A DNA stretch of 53,542 nucleotides from Geminicoccaceae bacterium. GTDB taxonomy: Bacteria > Pseudomonadota > Alphaproteobacteria > Geminicoccales > Geminicoccaceae. Each line of letters begins with the position of its first letter. Position 1 is the stretch's first letter. A program made the translations under genes and the position numbers. Below the pieces are notes generated by a model. The model saw only the letters and a program-made list of their open reading frames with translations, ran no database searches and was not told the origin of the DNA. This document shows, piece by piece, positions 8,343 to 17,460 of the stretch. The stretch is from NCBI GenBank assembly GCA_025054575.1, contig JANWZN010000005.1:1-53542 (forward strand), given 5' to 3'.

Positions 8343-8652
8343 GCGGCGACGGACGGCCTGCGACCAGGCCGCTCCGGAAACGTCGACGAGGCGGGCAACC
8401 GCGACCGGCTCATGGTCCGCGCCGCGCCTTCCTCCAGACCCGCCCGATCCTCGGTCCGCAGAGCGGGCTGCCCTGTGCCGATCGGCGCCGTGTCACGATC
8501 AACGGAAGCCCTGCTGCGAAATTCGGCGCCATCGCGGGTCGGGCCTGCGCCCGCCGGGCTCCGCCCACGCCGGAACACTTCCGCCGCGGTCGGACGAGGG
8601 GTAGGACACGGGCCTCGTTGCCGGCGCCCGCCGTTGCCGAGGAGCCCCCGAT
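8343..8652 (+). other. 310-base non-coding gap with a possible terminator hairpin
   Basis: Between the alcohol dehydrogenase and the [2Fe-2S] protein no plausible gene is seen; the minus-strand open frame (8324-8578) has a random-looking Arg/Pro/Ser-rich translation. GGCCTG/CAGGCC (8355-8360 and 8365-8370) forms a short perfect stem, with an alternative longer pairing GAGCGGC/GCCGCTC (8341-8347 and 8368-8374). This could end the upstream transcript. No convincing promoter for the downstream oxidase genes was found. Confidence 0.4.
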
Positions 8653-8979
8653 TTGGACGAGCCCGCCGATCCCCCGGATACCCGCTTCGGACGCTGGGTC
8701 CGTCTCGACGGCGCCGAGCCGGAGGGCGTTCCGTTCACGATCGATGGCGAGCCGGCGGAGGGCCGCAACGGCGACACGCTGCTCACCGCCATTCTCACCG
8801 TGCGACCCGATCTCGGGCCCTTGCCACCGGACCGCCGTGTGCGGGCCGGTTTTTGCCTGATCGGCCTCTGCCAGGACTGCTGGGTCCGTCTCGAGGACGG
8901 CCGGCGCGTGCGCGCCTGCACCACCCCTCTGGAGCCGGGAATGGCGATCCGGCTCGAAACGTCGGATCGGGCGTGGTGA
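8653..8979 (+). CDS. [2Fe-2S] ferredoxin-like subunit of a three-component flavin oxidase/dehydrogenase
   Basis: A 108-residue protein with a plant-type [2Fe-2S] motif: the cysteines lie in GFCLIGLCQDCW and VRACTTPLEPGM. This matches the small subunit of HCN synthase (HcnA), opine oxidases and D-hydroxyproline dehydrogenases. It starts at a TTG with GAGGAG about 9 bases upstream; no better in-frame start is evident. Its stop overlaps the GTG of the next gene (GTGA). It probably passes electrons between the two flavoproteins encoded downstream. Confidence 0.85.
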   Translation: MDEPADPPDTRFGRWVRLDGAEPEGVPFTIDGEPAEGRNGDTLLTAILTVRPDLGPLPPDRRVRAGFCLIGLCQDCWVRLEDGRRVRACTTPLEPGMAIRLETSDRAW

Positions 8980-10355
8980 AAAGCGATCCGCTCGTGGTCG
9001 TGGTCGGAGCCGGGCCGGCCGGCATGGCGGCAGCCAGGACGCTCGTCGAGGGCGGGCTGCGGCCGCTCGTGCTCGACAAACAACCAGCCCCCGGCGGGCG
9101 GATGTGGCAGCAGCCCGCAGGATCTCGGCAGCCGTGCGGCCTTCCCGGCCACGATGCCGAGACGGCCGAGCGCGCGCGCAAGGAATTCCTGGATCTGGCC
9201 GAACGGATCGACTGGTATCCCGGCACGACGGTGGTCGACGCGACGCGTGGTCGGCTCTGGGCCATGGGGCCGGGCGGGGAGGTCGACGAGACCTCTTGGG
9301 ATGCGCTCCTGGTCGCTGCCGGTGCCCTGGACCGGGTCGTGCCGCTCCCGGGTTGGACGCTGCCGGGCGTCTATACGCTTGGCGGCGCCCAGACCGCGCT
9401 CAAAGCGCTCGGATGCGCGGTCGGCCGGCGCGTCGGGTTCCTCGGGACCGGACCTCTCCTCTGGCTCGCGGCCGCGCAGCATCTCGTCGCCGGGGTCGAG
9501 GTGGCGGTCGTCGCCGACACGAGTCGATGGACCGGCGCGATGCGCGCCCTGCCGGATCTTCTGGCGGACCGCGCCCGCCTCGCACTCGGCCTGCGCTGCC
9601 TGCGCATGCTGCGCGGTGCCGGCGTGCCGATACGCCGAGGGATCCGCGCCGCAGCGATCGAGGGCGGGGAGAATGTGACCGGCATCGCGCTCGCGACCCG
9701 GCGCGGTCCCCGGCGGTTCGCCTGCGACGCGGTCGCCATCGGCGTCGGGCTGGTGCCGCAGACACAGCTGCTCGATCTCTTGGACGCGCCCTTCGATCTC
9801 GACGCCGAAAGCGGCGTCTGGCTGCCGCGGGCCGATCGAGCGGGCCGGACGCCGGTCGAGAAGGTCTTCGTCGCCGGCGACGGCGCTCGTCCGCTCGGAG
9901 CGGCGGCAGCGGCGCTTTCGGGGGAGCGTGCTGCGCTCGCGATCCTCGAGGATATCGGTCGGCCGTTCGACCGCGACCGCGCCGCTCGGCTCGAGCGAGA
10001 CTTGGAGCGGCACGTGCGTTTCGCGCGCGGCCTCGCCCGAGCGTTCCCGTTTCCGGCCGGCCTCGAGGCCGGCATCGCGAGCGACACGGTGGTCTGCCGG
10101 TGCGAGGGTGTCGCCGCCGGCGCGATCACCGCGGCGGTGCGGGCCTTCGGGTGTCACGAGGTCAATGCGGTGAAAGCGCTGACCCGCTGCGGCATGGGCC
10201 GGTGCCAGGGACGGCTGTGCGGGCTCGCCGCGGCACGGATCGCGGCGGTGACGGCCGGCGTGGCACTCGCCGAGGCGGGCCGACTGCGCGCCCAAGCGCC
10301 GATCGAGCCTCTGCCGGCTCGTGTTCGGCGAACGGCCCCGGACGCGGTGGCGTAA
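8976..10355 (+). CDS. NAD(P)/FAD-dependent oxidoreductase with BFD-like [2Fe-2S] domain (HcnB/opine oxidase subunit A-like)
   Basis: A 459-residue flavoprotein. The FAD loop GAGPAGMAAA is at the start, a second nucleotide-binding region (VGFLGTGPLLW) lies in the middle, and VFVAGDGARPLGAAAAA is the FAD-contact motif. The C-terminal cysteine set CRC...CGMGRCQGRLC is the bacterioferritin-associated-ferredoxin-like cluster of HcnB, OoxA and related subunits. I place the start at the GTG at 8976 that overlaps the preceding stop; another GTG at 8973 is equally possible, and the much longer open frame upstream is not coding. It works with the neighbours as a hetero-trimeric amine or imino-acid dehydrogenase. 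Confidence 0.88.
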   Translation: MKSDPLVVVVGAGPAGMAAARTLVEGGLRPLVLDKQPAPGGRMWQQPAGSRQPCGLPGHDAETAERARKEFLDLAERIDWYPGTTVVDATRGRLWAMGPGGEVDETSWDALLVAAGALDRVVPLPGWTLPGVYTLGGAQTALKALGCAVGRRVGFLGTGPLLWLAAAQHLVAGVEVAVVADTSRWTGAMRALPDLLADRARLALGLRCLRMLRGAGVPIRRGIRAAAIEGGENVTGIALATRRGPRRFACDAVAIGVGLVPQTQLLDLLDAPFDLDAESGVWLPRADRAGRTPVEKVFVAGDGARPLGAAAAALSGERAALAILEDIGRPFDRDRAARLERDLERHVRFARGLARAFPFPAGLEAGIASDTVVCRCEGVAAGAITAAVRAFGCHEVNAVKALTRCGMGRCQGRLCGLAAARIAAVTAGVALAEAGRLRAQAPIEPLPARVRRTAPDAVA

Positions 10356-10359
10356 CACG

Positions 10360-11499
10360 GTGGCCGGCCGCATTCTCACCGAGGTGGCGATCGTCGGCGG
10401 CGGCCTCGTCGGCTGTTCGACCGCGTTGCACTTCGCCCGCCGGCGGGTGCCGTGTGTCCTTCTCGAGGCCGAGCGCTGCGGTGCCCATGCCTCGGGCGTC
10501 AATTACGGCGGCATCCGCATCCAGGGGCGGGCGCTCGCCGAGCTGCCGCTCGCCGAGCGCGCGCGTCGGAGGTGGGGACGGCTGGACCGGATCGTCGGCG
10601 CCGATGGGGAGTTCCGCGCGACTGGCCACTTGCGGATCGCGCGCGACGAGGCCGAGGCGGCGACGCTCGAACGCTGGGCGTTAGAAGCCGCGCGTCACGG
10701 CGTGCGGTGCGAGCTGCTGCCGGCCGAGGTTCTCCGGTCGCGCTTTCCTTGGCTGGGCGAGGGTTTCGCGGCAGCGTCTTATTGCCCTGACGACGGGCAG
10801 GCGAATCCGCGGATCGTGACACCGCTGTTCGCGCGCACCGCACGAGAAGAGGGGGCGACGATCCTCGAGGGTCGCGCGGTCGTTTCGATCGAGCGCACCT
10901 CGCGCGGCTTTCTGCTCCGCGCCGAACCGGAGCTCGAGGTCGAGGCGCGCGTCCTCGTGAACGCCGCCGGGGCCTGGGGCACGGCGATCGCGGCCATGCT
11001 CGGTGAGCACCTGCCGAGCGAACCGATCGCGCCCAACATGCTCGTGAGCGAGCCCTTGCCTTTCAAAATCGAGCCCAATATCGGCATGGCCGGCCCCGGT
11101 ATCTATCTGCGGCAAGTGCCGAGCGGCTCGGTCGTCTTCGGCGGCGGTCGCGGCTCGGTCGATCTCGAACGACGACGCTGTCGGCCACTCTTTGCGACCT
11201 CGCTTTCGACGATCGAGGAAGCGTGTCGGGTCGTTCCCGAGCTCGCGCGCGCGTCGATCATCCGGACCTGGGCGGGGATCGAGGGACGGACCCCCGATGA
11301 TCTGCCGGTGATCGGCCCGAGCACCGTGGTGCCGGGCCTGTTCCACGCCTTCGGCTTTTCTGGCCACGGTTTCATGCTGGCACCGGCCGTCGGTATCGTG
11401 CTCGTCGAGCTCGTCCTCGACGGCCACAGTGCCACGAGCCTCGAGGGCCTGTCGCCGAGCCGCTCGACGAGCGTGCCAGCGATCCCGGCCACCACCTGA
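10360..11499 (+). CDS. FAD-dependent oxidoreductase of the DAO family (HcnC/opine oxidase subunit B-like)
   Basis: A 379-residue D-amino-acid-oxidase-type flavoprotein with VAIVGGGLVGCSTALHFARR at the start, GVNYGGIRIQGR in the substrate/FAD region, VNAAGAWG, and a C-terminal GIEGRTPDDLPVIG and GFSGHGFMLAPAVG. This is the catalytic subunit that oxidises the C-N bond. The exact substrate is unknown: glycine, opines, proline or hydroxyproline are all used by relatives. I chose the GTG at 10360, four bases past the preceding stop; a GTG at 10321 would overlap that gene. Confidence 0.87.
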   Translation: MAGRILTEVAIVGGGLVGCSTALHFARRRVPCVLLEAERCGAHASGVNYGGIRIQGRALAELPLAERARRRWGRLDRIVGADGEFRATGHLRIARDEAEAATLERWALEAARHGVRCELLPAEVLRSRFPWLGEGFAAASYCPDDGQANPRIVTPLFARTAREEGATILEGRAVVSIERTSRGFLLRAEPELEVEARVLVNAAGAWGTAIAAMLGEHLPSEPIAPNMLVSEPLPFKIEPNIGMAGPGIYLRQVPSGSVVFGGGRGSVDLERRRCRPLFATSLSTIEEACRVVPELARASIIRTWAGIEGRTPDDLPVIGPSTVVPGLFHAFGFSGHGFMLAPAVGIVLVELVLDGHSATSLEGLSPSRSTSVPAIPATT

Positions 11500-11517
11500 G
11501 GGCCGGCGCTTCCCGTC

Positions 11518-13839
11518 TCACTCGGCAGCGGCGCGGGCGGCCACGAGTTCGGGCTCGCGGATCGCATCGTGCGCCGCCATCGCCGCGATGTTGAGAACAT
11601 CGGAGACGGTAGCGTTCATGGGCACGATCTGCACGGGATGGGCGAGCCCCTCGAGCAAGGGGCCGATCACCGTGCCGCCGCCCAGCTGCTTCAAGAGCTT
11701 GTAGGAAATGTTGGCGGAGTGGAGCGCGGGCATGATGAGGACGTTGGCGGGTCCTTTGAGGCGGCAGAAGGGGTAGAGGGCCAACAGGTCGGGATCGAGC
11801 GCCACGTCGGCGCCCATCTCGCCGTCGTATTCGAAATCGACCTGCCGGCGGTCGAGCTCGATCACGACCTCGCGGATCCGGGCCGCTTTCGAGACCGGCG
11901 GATTGCCGAAGGTCGCGAACGACAGGAGCGCCACGCGCGGGGTGACCCCCATCCGGCGGACGGCACGGGCCGTCTGGATCGTGATATCGGCGAGGGTCTT
12001 GGTATCGGGGAGCTCGTGGACATTGGTGTCGGCGATGAACACGGTGCGCCCGCGGGCGACCATGATGGTCAACCCGAAGATCCGATGGCCCGGCCGCGGG
12101 TCGATCACGCGCAGCACGTCTTGCAGGCAATCGTGGTAGTTCCGCGTGAGGCCCGTGACCATCGCATCCGCATGGCCGTTCGCTACCATGCAGGCGGCGA
12201 AGACGTTACGGTCCTGGTTCACCAGGCGCTGACAGTCGCGGAAGAGCAGCCCGCTTCGCTGCTGACGGCGGTAGAGGAACTCGGCGTAGCTCCGATTGTG
12301 CTCCGATAGCCGCGCGTTGTGGATCTCCACCCCTTCTAGCCTCTTGAGGCCCATGGTCTGCAGCGTGCCGGCGATTCGCTCTTCGCGGCCGACCAGGATC
12401 GGCGTGCCGAGACCTTGATCGCGCCAAGCGAGCGCCGCGCTGATCGCCTTTTCCTCCTCGCCTTCGGCGAACACGACGCGTTTGGGCTGCGCACGCACCC
12501 GGTCGATCACGAGCTGCATCCGCGAGGCGGTGGGATCGAGGCGGCTTCGAAGCTGAGCACGATAGCGTTCGAGATCGACGATCGGTCGACGGGCGACCCC
12601 CGTCTCGACCGCCGCCTTGGCCACGGCGGTCGGGACATGGGTGATCAGCCTCGGATCGAAGGGGGTCGGGATGAAGTAATCGGGACCGTAGCGCAGCCGC
12701 CTACCGCGATAGGCCGCCGTGACCTCGTCGGGGACGTCCTCGCGCGCGAGCGCTGCGATCGCGTAGGCAGCGGCGATCTTCATCGCCTCGTTGATGGTCG
12801 AGGCACGGACATCGAGAGCGCCGCGAAAGATGTAGGGGAAGCCCAACACGTTGTTGATCTGGTTGGGGTAATCGCTGCGCCCGGTGGCGATGATGACGTC
12901 CTTGCGGACTTCGCGGGCGTGTTCGGGCGTGATCTCGGGATCGGGGTTCGCCATGGCGAAGACGATGGGGTTCTTCGCCATGGACGCGAGCATCTCGGCC
13001 GTGAAGGCACCCTTGACCGAGAGCCCGAAGGCGACGTCGGCCCCGCGCATGGCATCGGCCAGGTCGCGGGCGTCGGTGTCGACCGCGTGCGCCGACTTCC
13101 ATTGGTTCATGCCGCGCTCGCGACCGCGCCAGATCACCCCCTGCGTGTCGCAGAGGACGACGTTCGCATGCGGCACGCCCATGGCCTTGATGAGCTCGGC
13201 GCAGGCGATGCCGGCCGAGCCGGCACCGTTGATCACGATCTTCACCTCGCGCAGCGAGCGACCGGTGAGATCGAGCGCGTTGATCAGACCGGCTGCGGCG
13301 ATGATCGCGGTGCCGTGCTGATCGTCGTGGAACACCGGAATGTCCATGAGCTCGCGCAGCCGCTGCTCGATGACGAAACATTCCGGAGCCTTGATGTCCT
13401 CGAGATTGATGCCGCCGAAGGTCGGGCCCAGGAGGCGAACGCAATTGACGAATTCGTCGACGTCTTTGGTATCGACTTCGAGGTCGATCGCGTCGATGTC
13501 GGCGAAGCGCTTGAACAGGACCGCCTTGCCCTCCATCACGGGCTTGCCGCCCAGGGCTCCGAGATCGCCCAGGCCGAGCACGGCGGTGCCGTTCGAAATC
13601 ACCGCCACGAGATTGCCCTTGGCGGTATAGTCGTAGGCTTTGTTGGGGTCTTTGGCGATGGCGAGACAAGGAGCCGCCACCCCCGGCGAGTAGGCGAGCG
13701 AGAGGTCCCGCTGCGTCGCCAGCGGCTTGGTGGGCGCGATCTCGATCTTGCCGGGACGGCCTTTGGCGTGCAGCTCGAGTGCTTCCTCGGCCGTCACCGG
13801 GCCACCTGCGTTCGGCGCTCCCTCGTCCCTGCCGATCAT
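11518..13839 (-). CDS. maeB: NADP-dependent malic enzyme with C-terminal phosphotransacetylase-like domain
   Basis: A 773-residue protein that decarboxylates malate to pyruvate with NADP+. The N-terminal half has [34 protein letters not shown] and the nucleotide loop [10 protein letters not shown]. The C-terminal third or more is related to phosphotransacetylase ([43 protein letters not shown]), the MaeB domain order common in Gram-negatives; that domain is thought to sense acetyl-CoA. I chose the ATG at 13839, preceded by GGGGGA, over the ATG at 13893. It is convergent with the oxidase operon and divergent from htpX. Confidence 0.94.
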   Translation of the reverse strand: MIGRDEGAPNAGGPVTAEEALELHAKGRPGKIEIAPTKPLATQRDLSLAYSPGVAAPCLAIAKDPNKAYDYTAKGNLVAVISNGTAVLGLGDLGALGGKPVMEGKAVLFKRFADIDAIDLEVDTKDVDEFVNCVRLLGPTFGGINLEDIKAPECFVIEQRLRELMDIPVFHDDQHGTAIIAAAGLINALDLTGRSLREVKIVINGAGSAGIACAELIKAMGVPHANVVLCDTQGVIWRGRERGMNQWKSAHAVDTDARDLADAMRGADVAFGLSVKGAFTAEMLASMAKNPIVFAMANPDPEITPEHAREVRKDVIIATGRSDYPNQINNVLGFPYIFRGALDVRASTINEAMKIAAAYAIAALAREDVPDEVTAAYRGRRLRYGPDYFIPTPFDPRLITHVPTAVAKAAVETGVARRPIVDLERYRAQLRSRLDPTASRMQLVIDRVRAQPKRVVFAEGEEEKAISAALAWRDQGLGTPILVGREERIAGTLQTMGLKRLEGVEIHNARLSEHNRSYAEFLYRRQQRSGLLFRDCQRLVNQDRNVFAACMVANGHADAMVTGLTRNYHDCLQDVLRVIDPRPGHRIFGLTIMVARGRTVFIADTNVHELPDTKTLADITIQTARAVRRMGVTPRVALLSFATFGNPPVSKAARIREVVIELDRRQVDFEYDGEMGADVALDPDLLALYPFCRLKGPANVLIMPALHSANISYKLLKQLGGGTVIGPLLEGLAHPVQIVPMNATVSDVLNIAAMAAHDAIREPELVAARAAAE

Positions 13840-13980
13840 CTCGATCCCCCGCGAACCCCGCGCTCCACTGGCGGGACGCCACGATATTGTCACCGCGGCG
13901 ACCGGTCACGGCAAGCCTCGGCCCTTGCGGGCTCGGCGCCTCGCGCCACCTAGTGGATGGTCTCGGGCTGGGGGCACGCC

Positions 13981-14961
13981 ATGAACCTGGTCAAAACCGG
14001 TCTTCTGCTCGCTGCGATGACTGCGCTTTTTCTCGCCGCCGGCTTCCTGATCGGCGGCGAAGGCGGTCTCGTCGTCGCCCTCGTTCTCGCCGTCGGGATG
14101 AACGCCTTCGCCTGGTGGAATTCCGACAAGATGGTGCTGCGCATGCACAACGCGCAGCCCGTCTCGCGCGCCACCGCCCCGGAGCTCTGGGACATGGTGG
14201 CCCAGCTCGCTCGCCGGGCCGAGCTGCCGATGCCGGCCGTCTATCTGATCCACAGCGACCAGCCGAACGCCTTCGCCACCGGTCGCGACCCGCAGCACGC
14301 CGCGGTCGCGGTCACCACCGGGATCCTCGAGGTGCTGCCGCGCGAGGAACTCGCGGGCGTGATCGCGCACGAGCTCGCACATATCAAGAACCGCGACACC
14401 CTCATCATGACGGTAGCGGCGACGATCGCCGGTGCGATCGGCATGCTCGCCAATTTCGGCTTTCTCTTCGCGCACCATCGCGACGATCGCCAGAACCCGC
14501 TCGGACCGTTGGGGGCTCTGCTCGTGATGATCCTGGCGCCCCTGGCCGCCACGCTCGTCCAGCTCGCGATCTCCCGCACGCGCGAATATGCGGCCGACCG
14601 TCTGGGGGCGCAGATCTGCGGCAATCCCTTGTGGCTGGCCGGGGCACTACAGCGGATCGAGGCGGTCGCCAGCGATCGTGTGATGCCGACCGCCGAGCAC
14701 AACCCGGCGACCGCGCATCTCTTCATCGTCAACCCGTTGCGCATGGGCGGCATCGACAATCTGTTCCGCACGCACCCGGCGACCGAGCATCGCGTGGCCG
14801 CGCTCGTCGAGCTGGCGCGCGAGATGGGTGCGGGCCCGGGCGCCGGGATGCGGGCCGCGCCGCGTCGCCCGGCCGAGTTCGGGACCCGGCGCGGCAGCGT
14901 GCCCGAGGCCGGCGGTGCCGGCCGCGGCGGCGTCTGGCGCCAGAACCCCTGGAACCGGTGA
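13981..14961 (+). CDS. htpX: Membrane zinc metalloprotease HtpX
   Basis: A 326-residue inner-membrane protease for damaged membrane proteins. Two hydrophobic helices lie at residues 5-45, the zinc motif HELAH is at residues 130-134 with Glu131 catalytic, two more helices follow around 142-195, and SRTREYAAD gives the third zinc ligand Glu202. The C-terminal 40 residues are a Gly/Arg-rich tail typical of alphaproteobacterial HtpX. The frame is open from 13957, but the ATG at 13981 gives the usual N-terminus MNLVKTG. Confidence 0.94.
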   Translation: MNLVKTGLLLAAMTALFLAAGFLIGGEGGLVVALVLAVGMNAFAWWNSDKMVLRMHNAQPVSRATAPELWDMVAQLARRAELPMPAVYLIHSDQPNAFATGRDPQHAAVAVTTGILEVLPREELAGVIAHELAHIKNRDTLIMTVAATIAGAIGMLANFGFLFAHHRDDRQNPLGPLGALLVMILAPLAATLVQLAISRTREYAADRLGAQICGNPLWLAGALQRIEAVASDRVMPTAEHNPATAHLFIVNPLRMGGIDNLFRTHPATEHRVAALVELAREMGAGPGAGMRAAPRRPAEFGTRRGSVPEAGGAGRGGVWRQNPWNR

Positions 14962-15075
14962 AAGCCGCTCGCAGCCGCGCGCGTCGACGGCCGATCCCCA
15001 CTTCGCCGAGGTGGCTGGCGGGCAACGGCGTGGCCGGGCATGCTCCGGCCGCCCAGTGCGATCGGGGAGAGGCCG

Positions 15076-15993
15076 ATGCGACCCTTGTTCGTCGACTGCC
15101 CGCCGTTCTTGAAGCAACTCTACGAGGAAGCGGGGTTGGATCGACTCGTTCCGGACCTCGAGATCCACGTGGGCGATCCCGCCGGCGACGAGCTGGTCGC
15201 CCTCTGTGCCGGCCGCACCCATGTCATGAACGATCACAGTCGCTTTTCGGCCGCGATCCTCGAGCGTTGCCCGTCGCTCCGCTGCATCGTCTTTCTCGGG
15301 ACCGGGGCGGCCAGCTTCGTCGACCTCGAGGCGGCGCAGCGGCTCGGGATTGCGGTGCGCTCCTACAAGGGTTACGGCGATCGCAGCGTGGCCGAGCACG
15401 CCTTCGCGCTCATGCTCGCTGCGGCCCATCGCGTCGCCGAAATGGACCGTGACATCCGCGCCGGCCTGTTCCAACCCAAGAACAGCATCGAGCTGCTCGG
15501 CAAGACCGTGGGCGTGATCGGCACGGGTGGCATCGGCCGCGAGATGATCCGGCTGTGCGCCGGGATCGGCATGAAGGTCCTCGCCTGGAACCGCTCGGGC
15601 GTCCCCTCGGACCTCCCCTGCGAGGCGGTCGCACTCGACGAGCTCTTGCGCCGTTCGGATGTGGTCTCACTGCATCTGGTGTTGAACGACGGAACGCGGG
15701 GGCTGCTCGGCCGAGACAAGCTCGCCCTGTTGAAGCCCGGCGCCATCTTCGTCAACACCGCGCGCGGCGCGATCGTCGACGAAGCGGCGCTCGTGGAGGC
15801 GCTCGAGAGCGGTCGGATCGGGCATGCCGCGCTCGACGTGTTCGTCGAGGAGCCGTTGCCCCAAGACCATCCCTTCCGGCGGCTGGCCAACGTCACCATG
15901 ACCCCGCACGCCGCCTTCATGAGTCGCGAGGCCAGCATCAACCTCCTGCGCATGGCGCTCGAGATCCTGCGCGAGGAGCTCGCGCGCGGCTGA
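15076..15993 (+). CDS. D-isomer-specific 2-hydroxyacid dehydrogenase
   Basis: A 305-residue NAD-dependent dehydrogenase of the phosphoglycerate/hydroxypyruvate reductase superfamily. GTGGIG at 149-154 binds NAD. The catalytic triad is Arg230 (NTARGAIVDE), Glu259 (VEEPLP) and His278 (TPHAAF). Without further specificity marks it could reduce hydroxypyruvate, glyoxylate or another 2-oxo acid. GGGGAGAGG precedes the ATG at 15076, which I prefer to the upstream ATG at 15040. Confidence 0.9.
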   Translation: MRPLFVDCPPFLKQLYEEAGLDRLVPDLEIHVGDPAGDELVALCAGRTHVMNDHSRFSAAILERCPSLRCIVFLGTGAASFVDLEAAQRLGIAVRSYKGYGDRSVAEHAFALMLAAAHRVAEMDRDIRAGLFQPKNSIELLGKTVGVIGTGGIGREMIRLCAGIGMKVLAWNRSGVPSDLPCEAVALDELLRRSDVVSLHLVLNDGTRGLLGRDKLALLKPGAIFVNTARGAIVDEAALVEALESGRIGHAALDVFVEEPLPQDHPFRRLANVTMTPHAAFMSREASINLLRMALEILREELARG

Positions 15994-16091
15994 ACGCGAA
16001 GGTTTGTGAACGAGCGGTCGCGGATCGGTCGCGAGACGGTCACGGAGCGGCTCTAGCCCCGCCCCCGCGAACGAGAGGGAGCGGAGGCATC

Positions 16092-17453
16092 ATGCGCGGC
16101 TTCGTTACGAGCTTGTCCCTCGGGCTTTTGCTCGGGACGGCGCTCACGGGTTCGGTCGCGGCGACCGAGGCCGTCAAGGCGACGCTGGTCGGCCACGCCG
16201 TTCTGCCGGCCATGAGTTTTCTCCCGCCGCCGAGCGAGGCCGGCCCCGGCTTCGTCGTGTCGGGGCGGTTCGCGGCGGTCCCCAACCGGCGCATCGAAGA
16301 GATCGCGGCGGTGGAAGGCAAGTCCTTCCTCGACGGCCGGACGACTGGAATCGCCCTGCCCTTCGTCGGTCAGCCCGTTCAAGGCTTCTCGGGCGTCGAG
16401 AAACTGGCGCGAGACCGCTATCGGGTGCTGATCGACAACGGCTTCGGCAGCAAGGGCAACTCGCCCGATGCGCTGCTGTCGTTCCACGACGTCGCGATCG
16501 ACTGGCAGAGCGGTCGGGTTCGGCTCGAGAAGAGCGTCTTCCTGCACGACCCGGACAAGGTGATCCCGTTCCGGATCGCGAACGAGTTCACCAGAGAGCG
16601 CTATCTCACCGGTGCCGACCTCGACGTCGAGTCGATCCAGACGGTGGGCGATCTGCACTGGATCGGCGACGAGTTCGGACCGTACCTGATCGCCGCCGAT
16701 CGCAACGGTAAGGTCGTGGCGTTCTTCGAGACCGAAATCGACGGCAAGGTCGTTCGCTCGCCCGATCACCATACGATGAACACGCCCGCGACACCGGGCC
16801 CCGTCCGCTTCGAGGTGCGCCGCTCGCGCGGCTACGAGGGCATGGCCGCGTCGCCCGACGGCCGTTTCCTCTACGCGATGCTGGAGGGTCCGATCTATCT
16901 CGGCGATCCGCCGGCGGTCGAGACGGTGAACGGCAAAGAGGTCCTGCGGATCCTCGAGTTCGACGTTCAGGCCCGCAAGTGGACCGGCAAGAGCTGGAAG
17001 TACGCTCTCGAGGTCGCCGGCAACAATATCGGCGACTTCAACATGATCGACTCGACGCGTGCGCTCGTGATCGAGCGTGACAACAACGAGGGCGATCCAC
17101 GCCTGCTTTGCAAGCCGGAACAGAAGTCTGGCTGTTTTCCGAAGGTCGCCGAGTTCAAGCGCGTCTACCTGATCGATATGGCGCAGGTCAACGATGCGGG
17201 CCTCGTCAAGAAGATCGCGCATATCGATCTTCTCGACATCGCCGACCCGAAGGGAGTCGCCAAGGCCGGCACGGTCGACGGACGGTTCACCTTCCCGTTC
17301 GTGACGATCGAAAACGTGGACGTGGTGGACGAGCGCCACATCGTGGTCGCCAACGACAACAATCTTCCCTTCTCGGCCGGGCGTTTGCCGAATACGGCGG
17401 ACGCCAACGAGTTCGTCTTGCTCGACGTCGGCGACCTGCTCGGCCGTCGCTGA
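16092..17453 (+). CDS. Secreted esterase-like activity of phytase family protein
   Basis: A 453-residue protein with a Sec signal peptide (MRGFVTSLSLGLLLGTAL..., probable cut near residue 24 after VAA). The body shows the features of the phytase-like beta-propeller family: FSGVEKL, GDEFGPYLIA, YEGMAASPDGRFLYAMLEGP, DFNMIDSTRALVIERDNNEG and a final ENVDVVDERHIVVANDNN. These proteins are predicted to be periplasmic phosphoesterases, but few have been tested. The strong GGAGG before the ATG sets the start. The surrounding genes give no further hint of a substrate. Confidence 0.85.
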   Translation: MRGFVTSLSLGLLLGTALTGSVAATEAVKATLVGHAVLPAMSFLPPPSEAGPGFVVSGRFAAVPNRRIEEIAAVEGKSFLDGRTTGIALPFVGQPVQGFSGVEKLARDRYRVLIDNGFGSKGNSPDALLSFHDVAIDWQSGRVRLEKSVFLHDPDKVIPFRIANEFTRERYLTGADLDVESIQTVGDLHWIGDEFGPYLIAADRNGKVVAFFETEIDGKVVRSPDHHTMNTPATPGPVRFEVRRSRGYEGMAASPDGRFLYAMLEGPIYLGDPPAVETVNGKEVLRILEFDVQARKWTGKSWKYALEVAGNNIGDFNMIDSTRALVIERDNNEGDPRLLCKPEQKSGCFPKVAEFKRVYLIDMAQVNDAGLVKKIAHIDLLDIADPKGVAKAGTVDGRFTFPFVTIENVDVVDERHIVVANDNNLPFSAGRLPNTADANEFVLLDVGDLLGRR

Positions 17454-17460
17454 GCCGATC

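Noticed and set aside
8324-8578. Minus-strand 84-codon open frame in the gap after the alcohol dehydrogenase
   Set aside because: Composition is random for GC-rich DNA, there is no convincing ribosome-binding site, and it overlaps the end of the alcohol dehydrogenase.
5543-8860. Plus-strand open frame of 1105 codons across pntB, SDR and alcohol dehydrogenase
   Set aside because: It is Arg/Gly/Pro-rich, out of frame with three well-supported genes, and has no domain.
8653-11499. Naming the three-gene oxidase as HCN synthase hcnABC
   Set aside because: The same architecture serves opine, proline and hydroxyproline oxidation; nothing in the sequence singles out glycine to cyanide.
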